Assembly (NCBI GenBank): GCA_014360645.1
Contig: JACIXD010000005.1
Span: 1-64,000 of the forward strand
Direction of reading: 5' to 3'
Length of the DNA: 64,000 bases
From: Actinomycetota bacterium
Lineage (GTDB): Bacteria; Actinomycetota; Geothermincolia; Geothermincolales; RBG-13-55-18
The notes beneath the pieces were generated by a model that was given only the letters and a program-made list of their open reading frames with translations, was not told where the DNA came from and did not search any database. Shown one piece after another: positions 47,694-58,423 of this stretch. The position numbers and the translations under genes are program-made. Every line of letters starts with the position of its first letter. The first letter of the stretch is position 1.

Positions 47694-48745
47694 CTAGAGC
47701 AGTTCCATGACCTTCTCGGGTATCATCTCCAGGGACACCACCCAGTCAACACAACCCTTCTCTATGGCCACCTTGGGCATACCGAAAACCAGGCTGCTCT
47801 CCTCGTCCTGGGCTATGGTCGCGCCCTTGCTCTTCTTGATCTTCTCCATGCCCCTCGCCCCGTCCGAACCCATTCCGGTCATGATCACGCCGACGGCCAT
47901 GGGTCCGTAGACCTCCGCCGCCGTGATCATGGTGGTGTCGATGCGCGGGGAGGCACCGGCTCGGTTCTGGGAATCCATCAGCCCCACCCTTCCCTCTCCC
48001 TGGAGGTCGGGCGCGATGATGAGGTCCTTGCCCCCCGGCGCCACCAGCACGGTCCCGGGGCGCAGTGGCTCGTTCTCCTCCGCCTCCTTCACCTTCATCT
48101 CGCAGAGGCTGTCGAGGCGCCCGGCGAAGGAGCGCGTGAAAACCCCGGGCATGTGCTGGACGATGATGAATGCCGCCGGGGCATCGGCGGGAAAGCGCGG
48201 CATGATCTCCGTCAGCGCCTTGGGCCCCCCCGCCGAAGCGCCGATCACCACCACCTTGTTGCCCGAGCGTGGGGCTCCCCTGCCCGCCGCGGCCACCGGC
48301 TTCCCGTGGCGAGGGCGGCCCCGGAGGACCTCCCTGCTGGCCTGGGCAGCCGCCCTTATCTTCAGCACCACCTCGTCCCGTACCTCCTTGACCGCGGAGG
48401 GATAGTGCGAGGGCTTGGCGATGAAGTCCACCGCGCCCAGCTCCAGCGCCCTCAGGGTCGCGGTGGCGCCTTTCTGTGCCAGGGCGCTGAGCATGATCAC
48501 GGGACGTGGATGTTTGCGCATGATGTATTCCAGCGCGGTGAGCCCGTCCATCTCGGGCATATGGATATCCAGGTCACCACGTCGGGATCCAGCTCGGTTA
48601 CGCACCGTATCGCCTCAACGCCGTTGGAGGCGGCCCCCGCCACCTCCATGTCCTCGCTTGCGGCGATCACGTCGCGGATCAGCTTTCGCACCAGGGCGGA
48701 GTCATCGACGATCAGGACCCTGATCTTGCGGGACAAACGTTTCAC
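47694..48745 (-). pseudogene. cheB: Chemotaxis methylesterase CheB, interrupted by a one-base frameshift
   Basis: The receiver begins RVLIVDDSALVRKLIRDVI and runs in one frame to DPDVVT. The expected continuation LDIHMPEMDGLTALE is in the next frame, starting near 48575. A single missing C in the GTGACC|TGGATATC context explains it. The methylesterase domain is complete (GASAGG, VQHMPG, MTGMGSDGARG; the Ser-His-Asp triad). Either the gene is newly broken or the assembly has an indel error. Translation starts at GTG 48745 or TTG 48736. An intact product would demethylate receptor glutamates. Confidence 0.9.
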
Positions 48746-48769
48746 CTCCAGCCCCGCGGCGGGACCGGC

Positions 48770-49135
48770 CTATTCCTTGAGGGCCTTTTCCACCGCCTCG
48801 ATCACCTTCGAGGGCTGGAAGGGTTTGATGATGAAGTCCTTCGCCCCCGCCTCCAACGCCTCCACCACCAGCGGCTGCTGGCCCATGGCGCTGCACATGA
48901 GGATCTTGGCGTTGGGGTCGATCTTCATGATCTGCTTAACCGCCTCGATGCCGTCCATCTCCGGCATGACGATGTCCATGGTCACCAGATCCGGCCTCGT
49001 CTCCTTGAAGCGCTCCACCGCTTCTACGCCGTTCTCGGCCTCTCCCACCACCTCGAAGCCGTCCTTGGACAGGATGTCCCTGATCATCATGCGCATGAAG
49101 AGGGCGTCGTCGACGATCAGCACGGTCGGCGCCAT
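48770..49135 (-). CDS. cheY: Chemotaxis response regulator CheY
   Basis: The protein has 121 residues. Receiver residues: VDD near the N-terminus, phospho-acceptor Asp in VTMDIVMPEMDG, the Ser/Thr position in LMCSAMGQQ, and Lys in IIKPF. There is no output domain. AAGGAGGAAAGG precedes the ATG. It is set between cheW and cheB and is the CheA phospho-target that controls the motor or pilus. Confidence 0.94.
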   Translation of the reverse strand: MAPTVLIVDDALFMRMMIRDILSKDGFEVVGEAENGVEAVERFKETRPDLVTMDIVMPEMDGIEAVKQIMKIDPNAKILMCSAMGQQPLVVEALEAGAKDFIIKPFQPSKVIEAVEKALKE

Positions 49136-49185
49136 CCTTTCCTCCTTTCCTTGCCGTCTGCGCAATCTATCGTCCAAGCGCTCCC

Positions 49186-49653
49186 CTAGAATCCCAGGCT
49201 CGCCATCTCGTCCAGCGACAGGACCTTGGTCAGGTCCAGGAGGATGATCAACCTGTTTTCCTGTTTGACCACCCCCTGCAGGTATGCGGCGGATATGTCC
49301 GCCGCCAGGGTGGGGCTCGGCTCCACGGCATCCGCGCCCACGCGCAACACCTCCGATACCGAGTCGACGATCATGCCCACCTTCACGTCCTCCGCTTCCA
49401 CCACGATGATGCGGCTCTCGCCGCTCCTCTCCGCGGATTCCAGGTTCAGCCTCTTGGCGAGGTCGATCACCGCGATTATCTGCCCGCGCAGGTTGATGAT
49501 CCCCTCCACGAAATGTGGGCTCTTGGGCATGCGGGTGATCTCCTCCATGCGCATGATCTCGCGCACCTGTGTGACCTCGACGGCGAATTCCTCCCGTCCC
49601 AGGCTGAAGACCACCAGTTGCATCTCGTCTGCCGGCCTGGTTTCGCTGGCCAT
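49186..49653 (-). CDS. cheW: Chemotaxis coupling protein CheW
   Basis: The protein has 155 residues. It is a single CheW domain: MQLVVFSLGREEFAVEVTQV, ITRMPKSPHFVEGIINLRGQ and IAVIDLAKRL are the conserved blocks. It links receptors to CheA. It is in the same orientation as its neighbours, 104 bases from the preceding receptor gene. Confidence 0.94.
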   Translation of the reverse strand: MASETRPADEMQLVVFSLGREEFAVEVTQVREIMRMEEITRMPKSPHFVEGIINLRGQIIAVIDLAKRLNLESAERSGESRIIVVEAEDVKVGMIVDSVSEVLRVGADAVEPSPTLAADISAAYLQGVVKQENRLIILLDLTKVLSLDEMASLGF

Positions 49654-49757
49654 ACTCTTCTCCTCCCGTGCCGCGCCCGCCGTCCCGCGGCTTCAACCTC
49701 AATATATCCCAACCGGAACCCGCTCACAACGAAAGCGGCGGGTGCCCCCGGCCTCCT

Positions 49758-51050
49758 TCAGACCTTGAACTCCCTCTGGATCTCGCGCAGGCGGCCGGCT
49801 ATCTCCTCCAGCTCCTGCGCGGCGGCGGTCACCTCCTGCATGGCTGCCGTCTGCTCCTCGATGGAGGCGGAGACCTCCTGGGTGGCCGCCGCCGCCTCCT
49901 CCGAGATCCCCGCTATGGAGGTCATCACCTCCACCACCTTGCCGCTCTTCTCCGCGATCTGCTGCGTAGCCTCGTAGATGGCCGTCACCCGGTCCGCGAT
50001 GGAGCGCGAGGCCTGGTCGATCTCCTGCAGCATGTACTGCGCCTCAGCCACCACCAGGTTTCCCTCCTCGGCCTCGCGCGTGCCTCCCTCCATACCCTCG
50101 ATGGTGTGCTCGATACCGCGCTGGATCTCCCGCACCAGGTTCGCTATCTGCGAGGCGGCCTTTGCGGAGCCCTCCGCGAGATTGCGCACCTCGCCCGCCA
50201 CCACCGCGAATCCGCGCCCCTGCTCCCCCGCGCGTGCCGCCTCGATGGCGGCGTTGAGGGCCAGGAGGTTGGTCTGGTCCGCGATGGAGGTGATGACGTC
50301 CACGATCAGCCCGATCTGCGCCGAGTGCTCCCCCAGTTCCCTGACCGCCCCCGCCGAGGCGTCCACGGTCTTTTTTATCTGTTCCATCTTCTGGGTGGCG
50401 CGGCGCACCGCCGTCACGCCCTTTTCCACCGTCTCCTGCGCCTGGGCGCTGTACTGTCTCGCCTCCTGGCTCCTCTCGGCGGCGAGGTTTATCTCCTCCA
50501 CGATCTCGGCCACCGTGGCCTGGGCCTGCACGATGGCGTGCACCTGCTCCTCCGACCCGCGCGCCAGCTGCGAGACGGTGTTCGCCGTCTCCTGCGCGGT
50601 CTCCGTGGTCTCCCTCGACACCCCCGACATCATCTCGCTGGCGGAGGTGAGCTGGTCGGCGGTGTCAAGCTGCTCCTTGATCACCGTGCGCATGGAGGAG
50701 GTGAAGTCGTTGAGCGCCCGCGCGAAACCTTCCATGACGCCCGCCTTTTCGGTATCCACCTGGGAGGTGAAGTCGCGCCTGGCTATTCTTTCCAGGTGCT
50801 CGGTGAGCAACCCCACCGCCTTGAGCTGGCTGAGGAGGAAGGCCAGGGCTCCCGCCGCCATCGCCGCCACCAGCAGGGCCCCGAAGAGCAGGCCCGAGAG
50901 CGCCGGGCTCCAGGAAAGCCCCTTGCCCGCATAAGCCACCCCTATGCTGCCCCCCACCCCCAGGAGGACGAAGGAACTCAGCAGTTTGAGCAGCAGGCCC
51001 GATGCCCTCACGTCCTGTTTTTTCTCCGCCACCCTTCCGGCCGCCGTCAT
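49758..51050 (-). CDS. Methyl-accepting chemotaxis protein without an external sensor domain (receptor I)
   Basis: The protein has 430 residues. Two membrane helices (about 20-41 and 49-74) are joined by a loop of only a few residues. A HAMP-like segment (about 75-130) follows, then a long cytoplasmic coiled coil. The signalling tip is [20 protein letters not shown] with [16 protein letters not shown]. With no ligand domain outside, it must sense something in the cytoplasm or membrane, or act through a partner. It ends with FKV, like the next receptor. Confidence 0.93.
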   Translation of the reverse strand: MTAAGRVAEKKQDVRASGLLLKLLSSFVLLGVGGSIGVAYAGKGLSWSPALSGLLFGALLVAAMAAGALAFLLSQLKAVGLLTEHLERIARRDFTSQVDTEKAGVMEGFARALNDFTSSMRTVIKEQLDTADQLTSASEMMSGVSRETTETAQETANTVSQLARGSEEQVHAIVQAQATVAEIVEEINLAAERSQEARQYSAQAQETVEKGVTAVRRATQKMEQIKKTVDASAGAVRELGEHSAQIGLIVDVITSIADQTNLLALNAAIEAARAGEQGRGFAVVAGEVRNLAEGSAKAASQIANLVREIQRGIEHTIEGMEGGTREAEEGNLVVAEAQYMLQEIDQASRSIADRVTAIYEATQQIAEKSGKVVEVMTSIAGISEEAAAATQEVSASIEEQTAAMQEVTAAAQELEEIAGRLREIQREFKV

Positions 51051-51063
51051 GCCCTTCCTCCAC

Positions 51064-52464
51064 TCATACCTTGAAGCCGCTCACCAGTTGGTTCAGCTTT
51101 TCCGCCATGGCTGCAAGCTCCGCCGCGGCGGCGGCCATCTCCTGCATAGAGGCGGTCTGTTCCTCCACCGTGGCCGAGGCCTCCTCAGAGGAGGCGGCCG
51201 TCTCGTCCGCGATGCTGGCGATCTCGGTGATGGCCTTCAGCGCTTCCTCGTTCCCCAACACCTGCCGTCGCGTGGTCTCCGCGATCTCGCTGGCGTAGCG
51301 GGAGGTGCTCTGGATGGATACCGCGATCTCCTGCAGCGCCCTCCCGGCCTTCTCCACCACTTCCGTGCCCGCTTTCACCTGGTCGATGGCGGAGTCTATG
51401 CTGGTCCGCATGCGGTTGACGCCTCCCTGTATCTCGCGTATGAGGTTGGAGATCTGCTCCGCCGACTTGCGGGAGTTCTCCGCCAGGCTGCGCACCTCCT
51501 CCGCCACCACCGCGAAGCCGCGCCCCTGCTCCCCCGCGCGCGCCGCCTCGATGGCGGCGTTGAGGGCCAGGAGGTTGGTCTGGTCCGCCACGCTGGTGAT
51601 GACGTCGACGATGATCCCGATCTGCATAAAGCGTTCCTCGAGCCCCGTGCTGGCGTCCACCACCGCCTCGGCGGCATCGCGGATGATCTCCATGGCGCTC
51701 GCCGTCTCCACCGCCGCCTCCGCCCCTCTCTGGGCTATCTCGATGGCCTCCATGGCCGCCTGGTTCGACATGTCCGCCTTCTCCGCCATCTCCTGCATGG
51801 AAGCGGTCATCATCTCCATGGCGTGCGATGTCTCGAGGACGCGGCGCGCCTGTTCCTCTCCCCCCTTGGCGATGTGCGCGATGGTGCTCGAGATGTCCTG
51901 GCTGGAGGCGTTCATCTGCTGGATCACCGCCGACATCTGTTCGGCGCTGTTGCTGAGCTCGCCGGCTATCCTGCCGATCTCCGCCACCGAGCCCCTCAGG
52001 GCGCCGATCATCATGTTGATGGAATCGGCCAGCGGCCCGAACGTGGACCTGTCCTCCACCTCGATGTGGCGCGTGAGATCGCCGTCCCCCGCCGCCACCT
52101 GTTGCACCTGCCAGGTGATCTCGCGCACGCCGCCGGACAGCCAGCGGTAGAACAGGAAGGCCCCGAGCGCAGCGACGGCCGCCTCCACCACCAGCAGGAC
52201 GATGAGGGCCGCCCTCGCCCCATCCATCATGTCCTTGGCGGAATCCACCTTGTCCCTGGGCTCCCCGGACTCCAGGCCCCTTGCCGCCTCCCCGGTCCGG
52301 GAGGAGCCGGCCGCGAGCACGGCCACCCCCAGGATCCCCGCGGCCAAGGCCAGCACCAGGAAGAGCGCCGCCGCCGCCAGGGCCAGGGTGCGCAGGTTTC
52401 TCCAGCCCCCGGCCTCTCCCTTCCCTTCTCCAGAGAACATGCTCATCAAGCGTACCTCCGACAT
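51064..52464 (-). CDS. Methyl-accepting chemotaxis protein with minimal external loop (receptor II)
   Basis: The protein has 466 residues. Two membrane helices (about 26-52 and 84-107) enclose a loop of about 30 residues, too small for a standard sensor domain. HAMP ([20 protein letters not shown]) and the coiled-coil signalling domain with [20 protein letters not shown] follow. It lies 13 bases upstream of receptor I. The two share an identical signalling tip and a similar C-terminal end (FKV), suggesting duplication. Confidence 0.93.
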   Translation of the reverse strand: MSEVRLMSMFSGEGKGEAGGWRNLRTLALAAAALFLVLALAAGILGVAVLAAGSSRTGEAARGLESGEPRDKVDSAKDMMDGARAALIVLLVVEAAVAALGAFLFYRWLSGGVREITWQVQQVAAGDGDLTRHIEVEDRSTFGPLADSINMMIGALRGSVAEIGRIAGELSNSAEQMSAVIQQMNASSQDISSTIAHIAKGGEEQARRVLETSHAMEMMTASMQEMAEKADMSNQAAMEAIEIAQRGAEAAVETASAMEIIRDAAEAVVDASTGLEERFMQIGIIVDVITSVADQTNLLALNAAIEAARAGEQGRGFAVVAEEVRSLAENSRKSAEQISNLIREIQGGVNRMRTSIDSAIDQVKAGTEVVEKAGRALQEIAVSIQSTSRYASEIAETTRRQVLGNEEALKAITEIASIADETAASSEEASATVEEQTASMQEMAAAAAELAAMAEKLNQLVSGFKV

Positions 52465-52614
52465 CTCCAGAAGACCTGGGCCGCGGACCGTGCCCCGCCG
52501 CGGGAACCCCCGGTCAACTCAAGCATGGCGCCGCTAAAAGGTATTTCGGCACCGGGTCATATAAGTTTTATGCCTGCCCGGCCCTTCTCCCTTCTCTCGG
52601 AAGCCCCCGTCTCC

Positions 52615-53481
52615 TTATTCCCGTTTGCGGTAGATCCTCTCCCTGCGCCGGAAGGGCGCGAAGCCGCTCTGTGCCGCGCCCACGATCGCCTCGCTCTTTC
52701 CCAGCACCAGGAAACCCCCGGGCCGCAGGCTGCGGTGGAAGATCTCCATGATCTCGGACTGCCTGTCGCGCTCGAAGTAGATGAGCACGTTACGGCATAG
52801 TATGAGGTCCAGGTGGCGCAGTGGTGGCGGCTTGGCCAGGTCCAGGAGAAGGAACCTCACCAGGCGCCTGACCTCGTCGCGCACCGCATACCCGCCCTCC
52901 ACCGGCATGAAATAATCGTCCAGCTCCAGCCCGGGGAGCAGGTTCACCTCCTCGTAACGTGCGGCCTTCGCGCGCTCCAGGGCTTTGTCGTCCAGGTCGG
53001 TGGCGGTGACTCGGGCCGCCCATCTCGTGCGGCCTCCTTCCCGCGCGAGCGCTTCCAGGATGAGGATGGCCAGGGAGTAGGGCTCCTCGCCGGTGGCGCA
53101 ACCCGCGCTCCAAGCCCGCAGGCTCCACATGCCGCCGCGGCGCTTGTAGTCGAGGATGTCCGGGATCACCGCGCGCCGGATAGCCTCATAGACGTCCCCG
53201 TCTCGGAAGAACTCGGTCACGTTTATGGTGAGGTCATTGATCAGCCTGCGCGCCTCACCGGGATGCTGCCTTAGGTACTGCCTGTACTGAAGGTAGTCGG
53301 AGCACCCCGTGGCGCGCATGCGCACCCCGATGCGCCGCTTGAGATAATTCGGCTTGTACTGCCTGAAGTTCAGGCCCAGCTCGCCCTGGAGTTGCCGCAG
53401 GAGCACCTCCAGCCCGAAGTCGGCGCCGCTCGCGCCCCCACCCGGATCCCTTGCCACGCGCTCCTCCGCCATCGCTGGCAT
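52615..53481 (-). CDS. cheR: Chemotaxis protein methyltransferase CheR
   Basis: The protein has 288 residues. An N-terminal helical domain (LQGELGLNFRQYKPNYLKRR) precedes the SAM-dependent fold with WSAGCATGEEPYSLAIL, ATDLDDKALERAK, LILCRNVLIYF and GFLVLGKSEAI. It methylates receptor glutamates. It is the promoter-proximal gene of the chemotaxis unit. No flagellar genes lie in the window, so the output organelle is unknown. Confidence 0.95.
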   Translation of the reverse strand: MPAMAEERVARDPGGGASGADFGLEVLLRQLQGELGLNFRQYKPNYLKRRIGVRMRATGCSDYLQYRQYLRQHPGEARRLINDLTINVTEFFRDGDVYEAIRRAVIPDILDYKRRGGMWSLRAWSAGCATGEEPYSLAILILEALAREGGRTRWAARVTATDLDDKALERAKAARYEEVNLLPGLELDDYFMPVEGGYAVRDEVRRLVRFLLLDLAKPPPLRHLDLILCRNVLIYFERDRQSEIMEIFHRSLRPGGFLVLGKSEAIVGAAQSGFAPFRRRERIYRKRE

Positions 53482-53775
53482 CGCCCTGCCCGCACCTCCG
53501 GTTACGTCGTCCCTCCCGCTCCGTGACCCGGCTCTCGCCGCGACCCCGCGGGGGGAACCGGCCTGGACGGCACGGCACGGTCAAATGATATACGGCTCCT
53601 GCATAGCTGTTATCGACCCCGCCGGGGCCTTTCTTAACCGGCTCGCTCGCGGCCTCGGGCACGGGGACGCCCTCTCCCCCGTGGGGCCCTTGCCCACGTG
53701 ATGCGCGCCGCGCTATCATTTATACTTCATTTACATAGCCGGGATCGCGACGGGGAGCGGTAGAGAGGTGATGGT

Positions 53776-55065
53776 ATGTCCCCGAGGTTCGCCCTCGATC
53801 CCTTCGAGGGCAAGTACGCCCACCGCACGTCGAGCATGCTGTCCTCGGAGATCCGGGACCTGCTCTCGGTCACCGCGCGCCCGGATATCATCAGCCTGGC
53901 GGGAGGGCTGCCCTTCACCCAGGCCTTAGATGCCGAGACCATCCTCAGGACCGTGCGCGGGGTCCTGGAGGACGACTGCGCCGCCGCGTTGCAGTACGGC
54001 CCCACCGACGGCTACGCCCCCTTGAAGCGCGACCTCATGGCCATCATGGCCGCGGAGGGCACGCCCTGCTTCCCGGAGGACATCATGATCACCAACGGAG
54101 CACAGCAGGGCCTGGAGCTCATCGCCAAGATCTTCATCAACCCCGGGGACAACATCATCACCGAAGCCCCCAGCTACGTGGGCGCCCTCAACAGCTTCCT
54201 CAGCTACCAGCCGTGCATCCATTCCATTCCGCTGGACGGCCAGGGCCTGAGGACGGACCTCCTGGAGGAGAAGCTCGTCGAGCTCGCCCGTCAAGACCGG
54301 CGGGCGAAGTTCATCTACGTGGTGCCTAATTTCCAGAATCCGGCAGGCATTACCATGAGCAGGGAGAGGCGTTTCCGGCTGCTGGAGCTGGCCCATGAGC
54401 ACGACTGCCTGGTGGTCGAGGATAATCCCTACGGCCTCCTGCGCTTCGAGGGCGAGCCGGAGCCCTCGCTTCGCAGCCTCGACGAGGGAAGGGTGGTCTA
54501 TCTCGGCACCCTGTCCAAGATCTTCGCGGCCGGCATGCGCATAGGCTGGGTGGCCGCTCCCCACCCCATTCTGGACAAGCTGCTGCTGGCCAAGCAGTCG
54601 GCCGACCTCTGCTCCTCGACCTTCGTCCAGATGGTGGCACACCGCTACCTCAGCAGCGAGGACTGGCGGGGGCAGGTAGAGCGCCTCCGGGAGATATATC
54701 GCGGCAGGAGGGACGCCATGCTGGAGGCCCTGCACGAACACCTCGAGGGGATAGCCCGGTGGACCAACCCCCAGGGAGGGCTTTTCGTGTGGGTGACCCT
54801 GCCGGAATTCATCAAGGCCTCGGAGATGCTGGCCGCGGCCATAGACGCTCGGGTTGCGTTCGTGCCCGGGACCGGGTTCTTCCCCTACCGCGGGGGCGAG
54901 AGCTGTATGCGGCTGAACTTCAGTTACGCGGACGAGGAGACCATCCACGAGGGCATCAAGCGGCTCGCCAGGGTGATCAAGCACGAGCTGTCCCTGGCCC
55001 GCGCCCTGGGCTACGCGGTCGCGCTTCCGCCCGAGGAGGAAGCCGGCGGCTTGACGGGAGGTTGA
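53776..55065 (+). CDS. PLP-dependent aminotransferase (fold type I, LysN/MocR-like catalytic domain)
   Basis: The protein has 429 residues. Landmarks: GGLPFTQAL near the start, PNFQNPAGITMS (184-195), D216 (VVEDNPYG), Schiff-base K248 in GTLSKIFAAGMRIGW, and Arg in CMRLNFSY for the substrate carboxylate. There is no GntR domain. Related enzymes are 2-aminoadipate or aromatic/branched-chain aminotransferases; the true substrate cannot be decided. The stop overlaps the first possible start of ddl, so the two are probably one operon. Confidence 0.9.
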   Translation: MSPRFALDPFEGKYAHRTSSMLSSEIRDLLSVTARPDIISLAGGLPFTQALDAETILRTVRGVLEDDCAAALQYGPTDGYAPLKRDLMAIMAAEGTPCFPEDIMITNGAQQGLELIAKIFINPGDNIITEAPSYVGALNSFLSYQPCIHSIPLDGQGLRTDLLEEKLVELARQDRRAKFIYVVPNFQNPAGITMSRERRFRLLELAHEHDCLVVEDNPYGLLRFEGEPEPSLRSLDEGRVVYLGTLSKIFAAGMRIGWVAAPHPILDKLLLAKQSADLCSSTFVQMVAHRYLSSEDWRGQVERLREIYRGRRDAMLEALHEHLEGIARWTNPQGGLFVWVTLPEFIKASEMLAAAIDARVAFVPGTGFFPYRGGESCMRLNFSYADEETIHEGIKRLARVIKHELSLARALGYAVALPPEEEAGGLTGG

Positions 55066-55070
55066 TGGAC

Positions 55071-56009
55071 ATGCGCGTAGGTGTGCTGATGGGCGGCAGG
55101 TCCCTGGAAAGGGATGTCTCGTTGCGGTCGGGCAGGCGCGTCTCCCGCGCCCTGGCCGAGCTGGGACACGAGGTCCTGGACCTGGACGTGGACGAAAGCC
55201 TCGTCCCCACACTCAAGAGGGAGCGTCCCGATCTGGTGTACATCGCCCTGCACGGCAAGTTCGGCGAGGACGGCACGGTGCAGGAGCTCCTGGAGATCCT
55301 CGACATCCCCTTCACCGGCCCCGGCGTGTTCGCCAGCGCCCTGGGTTTCAACAAGGCCCTCTCCAAGGAGGTCTTCCGGAGCCGGGGCATTCCCACCCCT
55401 CCCTACTTTGTGCTCAGCGAGGCCACCTTCCGGGAGATGGGCGCGCTGCACGCCCTTCATCCCGCGGGCGAGAAGCTCGGGTTTCCCCTGGTGGTAAAGC
55501 CGGTCGCCCAGGGATCGGCGCTGGGCATAAAGGTGGCGCGCTCGCAGGAGGAACTGCCGGAGGCGGTGCGCACGGCGCTGCATTACGACGACCGGGTGTT
55601 GTTGGAAAAATATGTCAAGGGAACCGAGGTGGCGGCCAGCATCATCGGCAACCTCGATCTCCAGGCGCTGCCGCTGGTGGAGGCTGTCCCCCGGGGAGAG
55701 TTCTTCGACTTCGAGTCCCGCTATACCCCCGGCCTCACCGATTATTACTGCCCCGCGAGGCTGGACGAGGCGGTAACGCGGCGCGCCGTCGAGGTCGCCC
55801 TGGACACCCACCTCGCCCTGGGATGCGCCAACGTATCCCGGGTGGACATGATCATCGACGAGGACGGGGTCCCACAGGTGCTGGAGCTGAACATCAGCCC
55901 GGGCATGACCGAGACCAGCCTTCTCCCCATGGCCGCGGAGGTGGCGGGCATGGGCTTCACGGAGCTGGTGGGCCGTCTGGTGGACCTGGCTCTGGAAAAA
56001 TATTCTTAG
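55071..56009 (+). CDS. ddl: D-alanine--D-alanine ligase family ATP-grasp enzyme
   Basis: The protein has 312 residues from ATG 55071 (GGGAGG 9 bases upstream; ATG 55065 also in frame). The N-terminal block VGVLMGGRSLERDVSLRSGR, VYIALHGKFGEDGTVQELLE, ATP-grasp VVKPVAQGSALGIKVA and the metal/substrate block RVDMIIDEDGVPQVLELNIS are typical of Ddl, which makes the D-Ala-D-Ala end of peptidoglycan precursors. The residue before RD in the first motif is Glu (LERDVS), as in normal enzymes. It converges with parB, with 4 bases of overlap at the stops. Confidence 0.9.
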   Translation: MRVGVLMGGRSLERDVSLRSGRRVSRALAELGHEVLDLDVDESLVPTLKRERPDLVYIALHGKFGEDGTVQELLEILDIPFTGPGVFASALGFNKALSKEVFRSRGIPTPPYFVLSEATFREMGALHALHPAGEKLGFPLVVKPVAQGSALGIKVARSQEELPEAVRTALHYDDRVLLEKYVKGTEVAASIIGNLDLQALPLVEAVPRGEFFDFESRYTPGLTDYYCPARLDEAVTRRAVEVALDTHLALGCANVSRVDMIIDEDGVPQVLELNISPGMTETSLLPMAAEVAGMGFTELVGRLVDLALEKYS

Positions 56010-56869
56010 GCCTGCGGGGCCTCCGCCGCAGGGCCGACCCCCAACTCCTCCAGGAGGCGTAAGAGGTCCTTCTCTCCCTTGAATTCTATGATTATCTTCC
56101 CCTTGCGCTTGCCGCGCACCACCTTCACCCTTGCGCGCAGGGAGGCCGAGAGCAGTTCCGCGTATTCGCCGAGGGACTCCGGCTTTTCCCTCGCCCTCTT
56201 CTCCGCGGCACCGCCGAGACGCCTGCGAACGATCTCCTCCGTCTGGCGCACAGACAGGTCCTCGTCGATGATGCGCTGGAGCAGCGTCGCCTGATAGGGA
56301 TCGCCCTGTAGAGCTAGCAGCGCGCGTGCGTGCCCGGGCGTTATCTCCTCGGCGACGATGGTTGCCTGAACCTCAACCGGAAGTTGAAGCAACCTCAGGG
56401 AGTTGGCCACCGCGGACCTGCTCTTGCCCACCTTCTTGGCTATCTCCTCCTGGGAGAGCCCGAAGTCCTCCATCAGCTGGCGATACGCAGTGGCTTCCTC
56501 GATGCCGTTGAGGTCGTCGCGGTGGATGTTCTCCACCAGGGCTATTTCCAGACACTGCGATGCCTCCGCATCACGGATCACCGCCGGAATCGATTTCAGT
56601 CCCGCCATCTGTGCCGCCCTCCACCTGCGCTCGCCCACCAGGAGCTCGTACCCGGTGCCCGAGGGACGAACGATCACCGGCTGCACCACGCCGTGCTCCT
56701 TTACCGATGCGGCGAGTTCCTCCAGGCTCTCTTCCTTGAATCTTCGCCGGGGCTGCGTTGAGCTCGGCTTGATGCTGTCCACGGGCAGCATCTCGTGCCG
56801 CGGCTGCTCCGCCGAGGCGCCGTTGGATATCAAGGCGCCCAGGCCCTTGCCCAGTCCTTTTTTAGCCAT
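56006..56869 (-). CDS. parB: Chromosome partitioning protein ParB
   Basis: The protein has 287 residues. The N-terminal ParB/Srx domain holds the CTP-binding blocks [12 protein letters not shown] and [14 protein letters not shown] (His where Gln is more usual). The central helix-turn-helix [20 protein letters not shown] recognises parS, and the C-terminal dimerisation segment starts at about 230. Four perfect parS sites lie at 58651-58951. It overlaps parA by 8 bases. Confidence 0.96.
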   Translation of the reverse strand: MAKKGLGKGLGALISNGASAEQPRHEMLPVDSIKPSSTQPRRRFKEESLEELAASVKEHGVVQPVIVRPSGTGYELLVGERRWRAAQMAGLKSIPAVIRDAEASQCLEIALVENIHRDDLNGIEEATAYRQLMEDFGLSQEEIAKKVGKSRSAVANSLRLLQLPVEVQATIVAEEITPGHARALLALQGDPYQATLLQRIIDEDLSVRQTEEIVRRRLGGAAEKRAREKPESLGEYAELLSASLRARVKVVRGKRKGKIIIEFKGEKDLLRLLEELGVGPAAEAPQA

Positions 56870-57668
56870 TGGAGATCACTTCCTTTGCCAGGTTCTGATA
56901 GGCCAACGCCCCCCTGCAATACGGATCGTACTGGGATATGGGTCGTCCGTAACTGGGGGCCTCGCTGAGGCGCACGTTCCGGGGAATGACGGTAACGAAG
57001 GTCTCCTGGGGATACTGCCTCCTCACCTCCTCCATGACCTGCCTGGAGATGCTGGTGCGAGAGTCGTGCATGGTGAGCAGTATGCCGCCGATACGCAGCT
57101 CCGGGTTAAGGTATACGCGGATCTTTTCTATGGTGCGCAGAAGCAGGACCAGTCCTTCCAAGGCGTAATATTCACATTGGATGGGGATCAAGACCTCGTC
57201 CGCCGCCGCCAGGGCGTTTACCGTAAGCAGGCCCAACGAGGGGGGGCAGTCTATAAGCACTATGTCATAGCGGTCCTTCACGGCCTCCAGGCACTTCCTG
57301 AGCCTGGTCTCCCGCGAGAGCAGCGACACCAACTCCACCTCCGCGCCGGCAAGGCGGAGCGAAGACGGCGCCAGGTCTAAACCCTCGGTTGAGGTTTTGA
57401 CTATTACCTCTTCCAGCGGCACCTCGTTGACCAGGGCATCGTATATCTGCTGCCCCGTCATCCCCCCGCTAACGCCAAGCCCGCTGGTGGCGTTGCTCTG
57501 GGGGTCGAGGTCGATGATGAGAACTTTTTTGCCCTCAACGGCCAGATATGCGCCCAGGTTGATCGCTGTGGTGCTCTTCCCCACGCCCCCTTTCTGGTTT
57601 GCTATCGCCAGAACCTTCGTTCTGGCCTGATTTTCCGCACCAACCGAAGTGGCCTCTTCGACTTCCAT
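56862..57668 (-). CDS. parA: Chromosome partitioning ATPase ParA (Soj)
   Basis: The protein has 268 residues. The deviant Walker A is [17 protein letters not shown], with [13 protein letters not shown] and [12 protein letters not shown] (Walker B) following. It has about 15 residues before the P-loop strand. It moves ParB-parS complexes along the nucleoid. It is transcribed with parB; rsmG is 26 bases upstream on the same strand. Confidence 0.96.
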   Translation of the reverse strand: MEVEEATSVGAENQARTKVLAIANQKGGVGKSTTAINLGAYLAVEGKKVLIIDLDPQSNATSGLGVSGGMTGQQIYDALVNEVPLEEVIVKTSTEGLDLAPSSLRLAGAEVELVSLLSRETRLRKCLEAVKDRYDIVLIDCPPSLGLLTVNALAAADEVLIPIQCEYYALEGLVLLLRTIEKIRVYLNPELRIGGILLTMHDSRTSISRQVMEEVRRQYPQETFVTVIPRNVRLSEAPSYGRPISQYDPYCRGALAYQNLAKEVISNG

Positions 57669-57694
57669 CCGCCATCACCTCGCGATCTTCTAGC

Positions 57695-58423
57695 TCACCT
57701 TCCCGGAGAACGCGCCTCGCGCATACCATGGGGCCTGGTTTTAACCAACTGCACGAGGTAGCAGTCCCTCGATGTAAGCCTTTTCGTCGATCTCGTCGCC
57801 TGGACCCTTAAGCCCTTCGCCTCGAGAGAAGCGCCGTATCTCCTGATCTCTCCGGCATCTTTCTCCCCCGCAAAGAGCACCAGCTGGCCTCCTTCGCAGA
57901 GGAGGGGCTCGGCCATCCTGGCAAGGCGGAGGGGGTCGGTGACCGCCCTTGCCATCGCCGTCTCATAGGCGTTCAGATGATCGTCATCGCGAGCCATGGC
58001 CTCGACTCTTCCCGGATATATGCTTATGCCTTCCAGTCCCATTTTCCTTCGTATGTGACGCAAGAAGGTCACCTTTTTTCTCTGTGGCTCCACCAGGGTG
58101 AGGGGAAAGGGTCCTGCGAGGATGTATAGCGGTATGCCGGGCATGCCGGCGCCGCAACCGATGTCAAGGACCTCCTTTTCCTCCCCGAAAAGCCCCTTTA
58201 TACAGAGGGGGGTGATGGCATCCACGCAAAGATCGATCATCCCCTGGGTTCCCACCCTTCTTCCTACCAGGTTGTACGCCCGGTTCCACCTCGCGAGTTC
58301 GTCAATATACACGCAGAGCGCTGCTGCCCTTTCTTCCTCCAGAAAAACCCCCATCCTTGTACAGGTCTTTTGCAGCGCATCTTTCAACTGCGAGGAGAGA
58401 GGGGCTTCGTTCGTTTCGTCCAT
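57695..58423 (-). CDS. rsmG: 16S rRNA (guanine527-N7)-methyltransferase RsmG
   Basis: The protein has 242 residues from ATG 58423 (GAGGAAG upstream; a frame extension to 58480 has no such site). SAM-binding VLDIGCGAGMPGIPL and LVEPQRKKVTFLRHI are the family hallmarks, with ETAMARAVTDPLRLARMAEP and LVLFAGEK later. It methylates G527 of 16S rRNA. It is the last gene before the parS array. Confidence 0.95.
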   Translation of the reverse strand: MDETNEAPLSSQLKDALQKTCTRMGVFLEEERAAALCVYIDELARWNRAYNLVGRRVGTQGMIDLCVDAITPLCIKGLFGEEKEVLDIGCGAGMPGIPLYILAGPFPLTLVEPQRKKVTFLRHIRRKMGLEGISIYPGRVEAMARDDDHLNAYETAMARAVTDPLRLARMAEPLLCEGGQLVLFAGEKDAGEIRRYGASLEAKGLRVQATRSTKRLTSRDCYLVQLVKTRPHGMREARSPGR

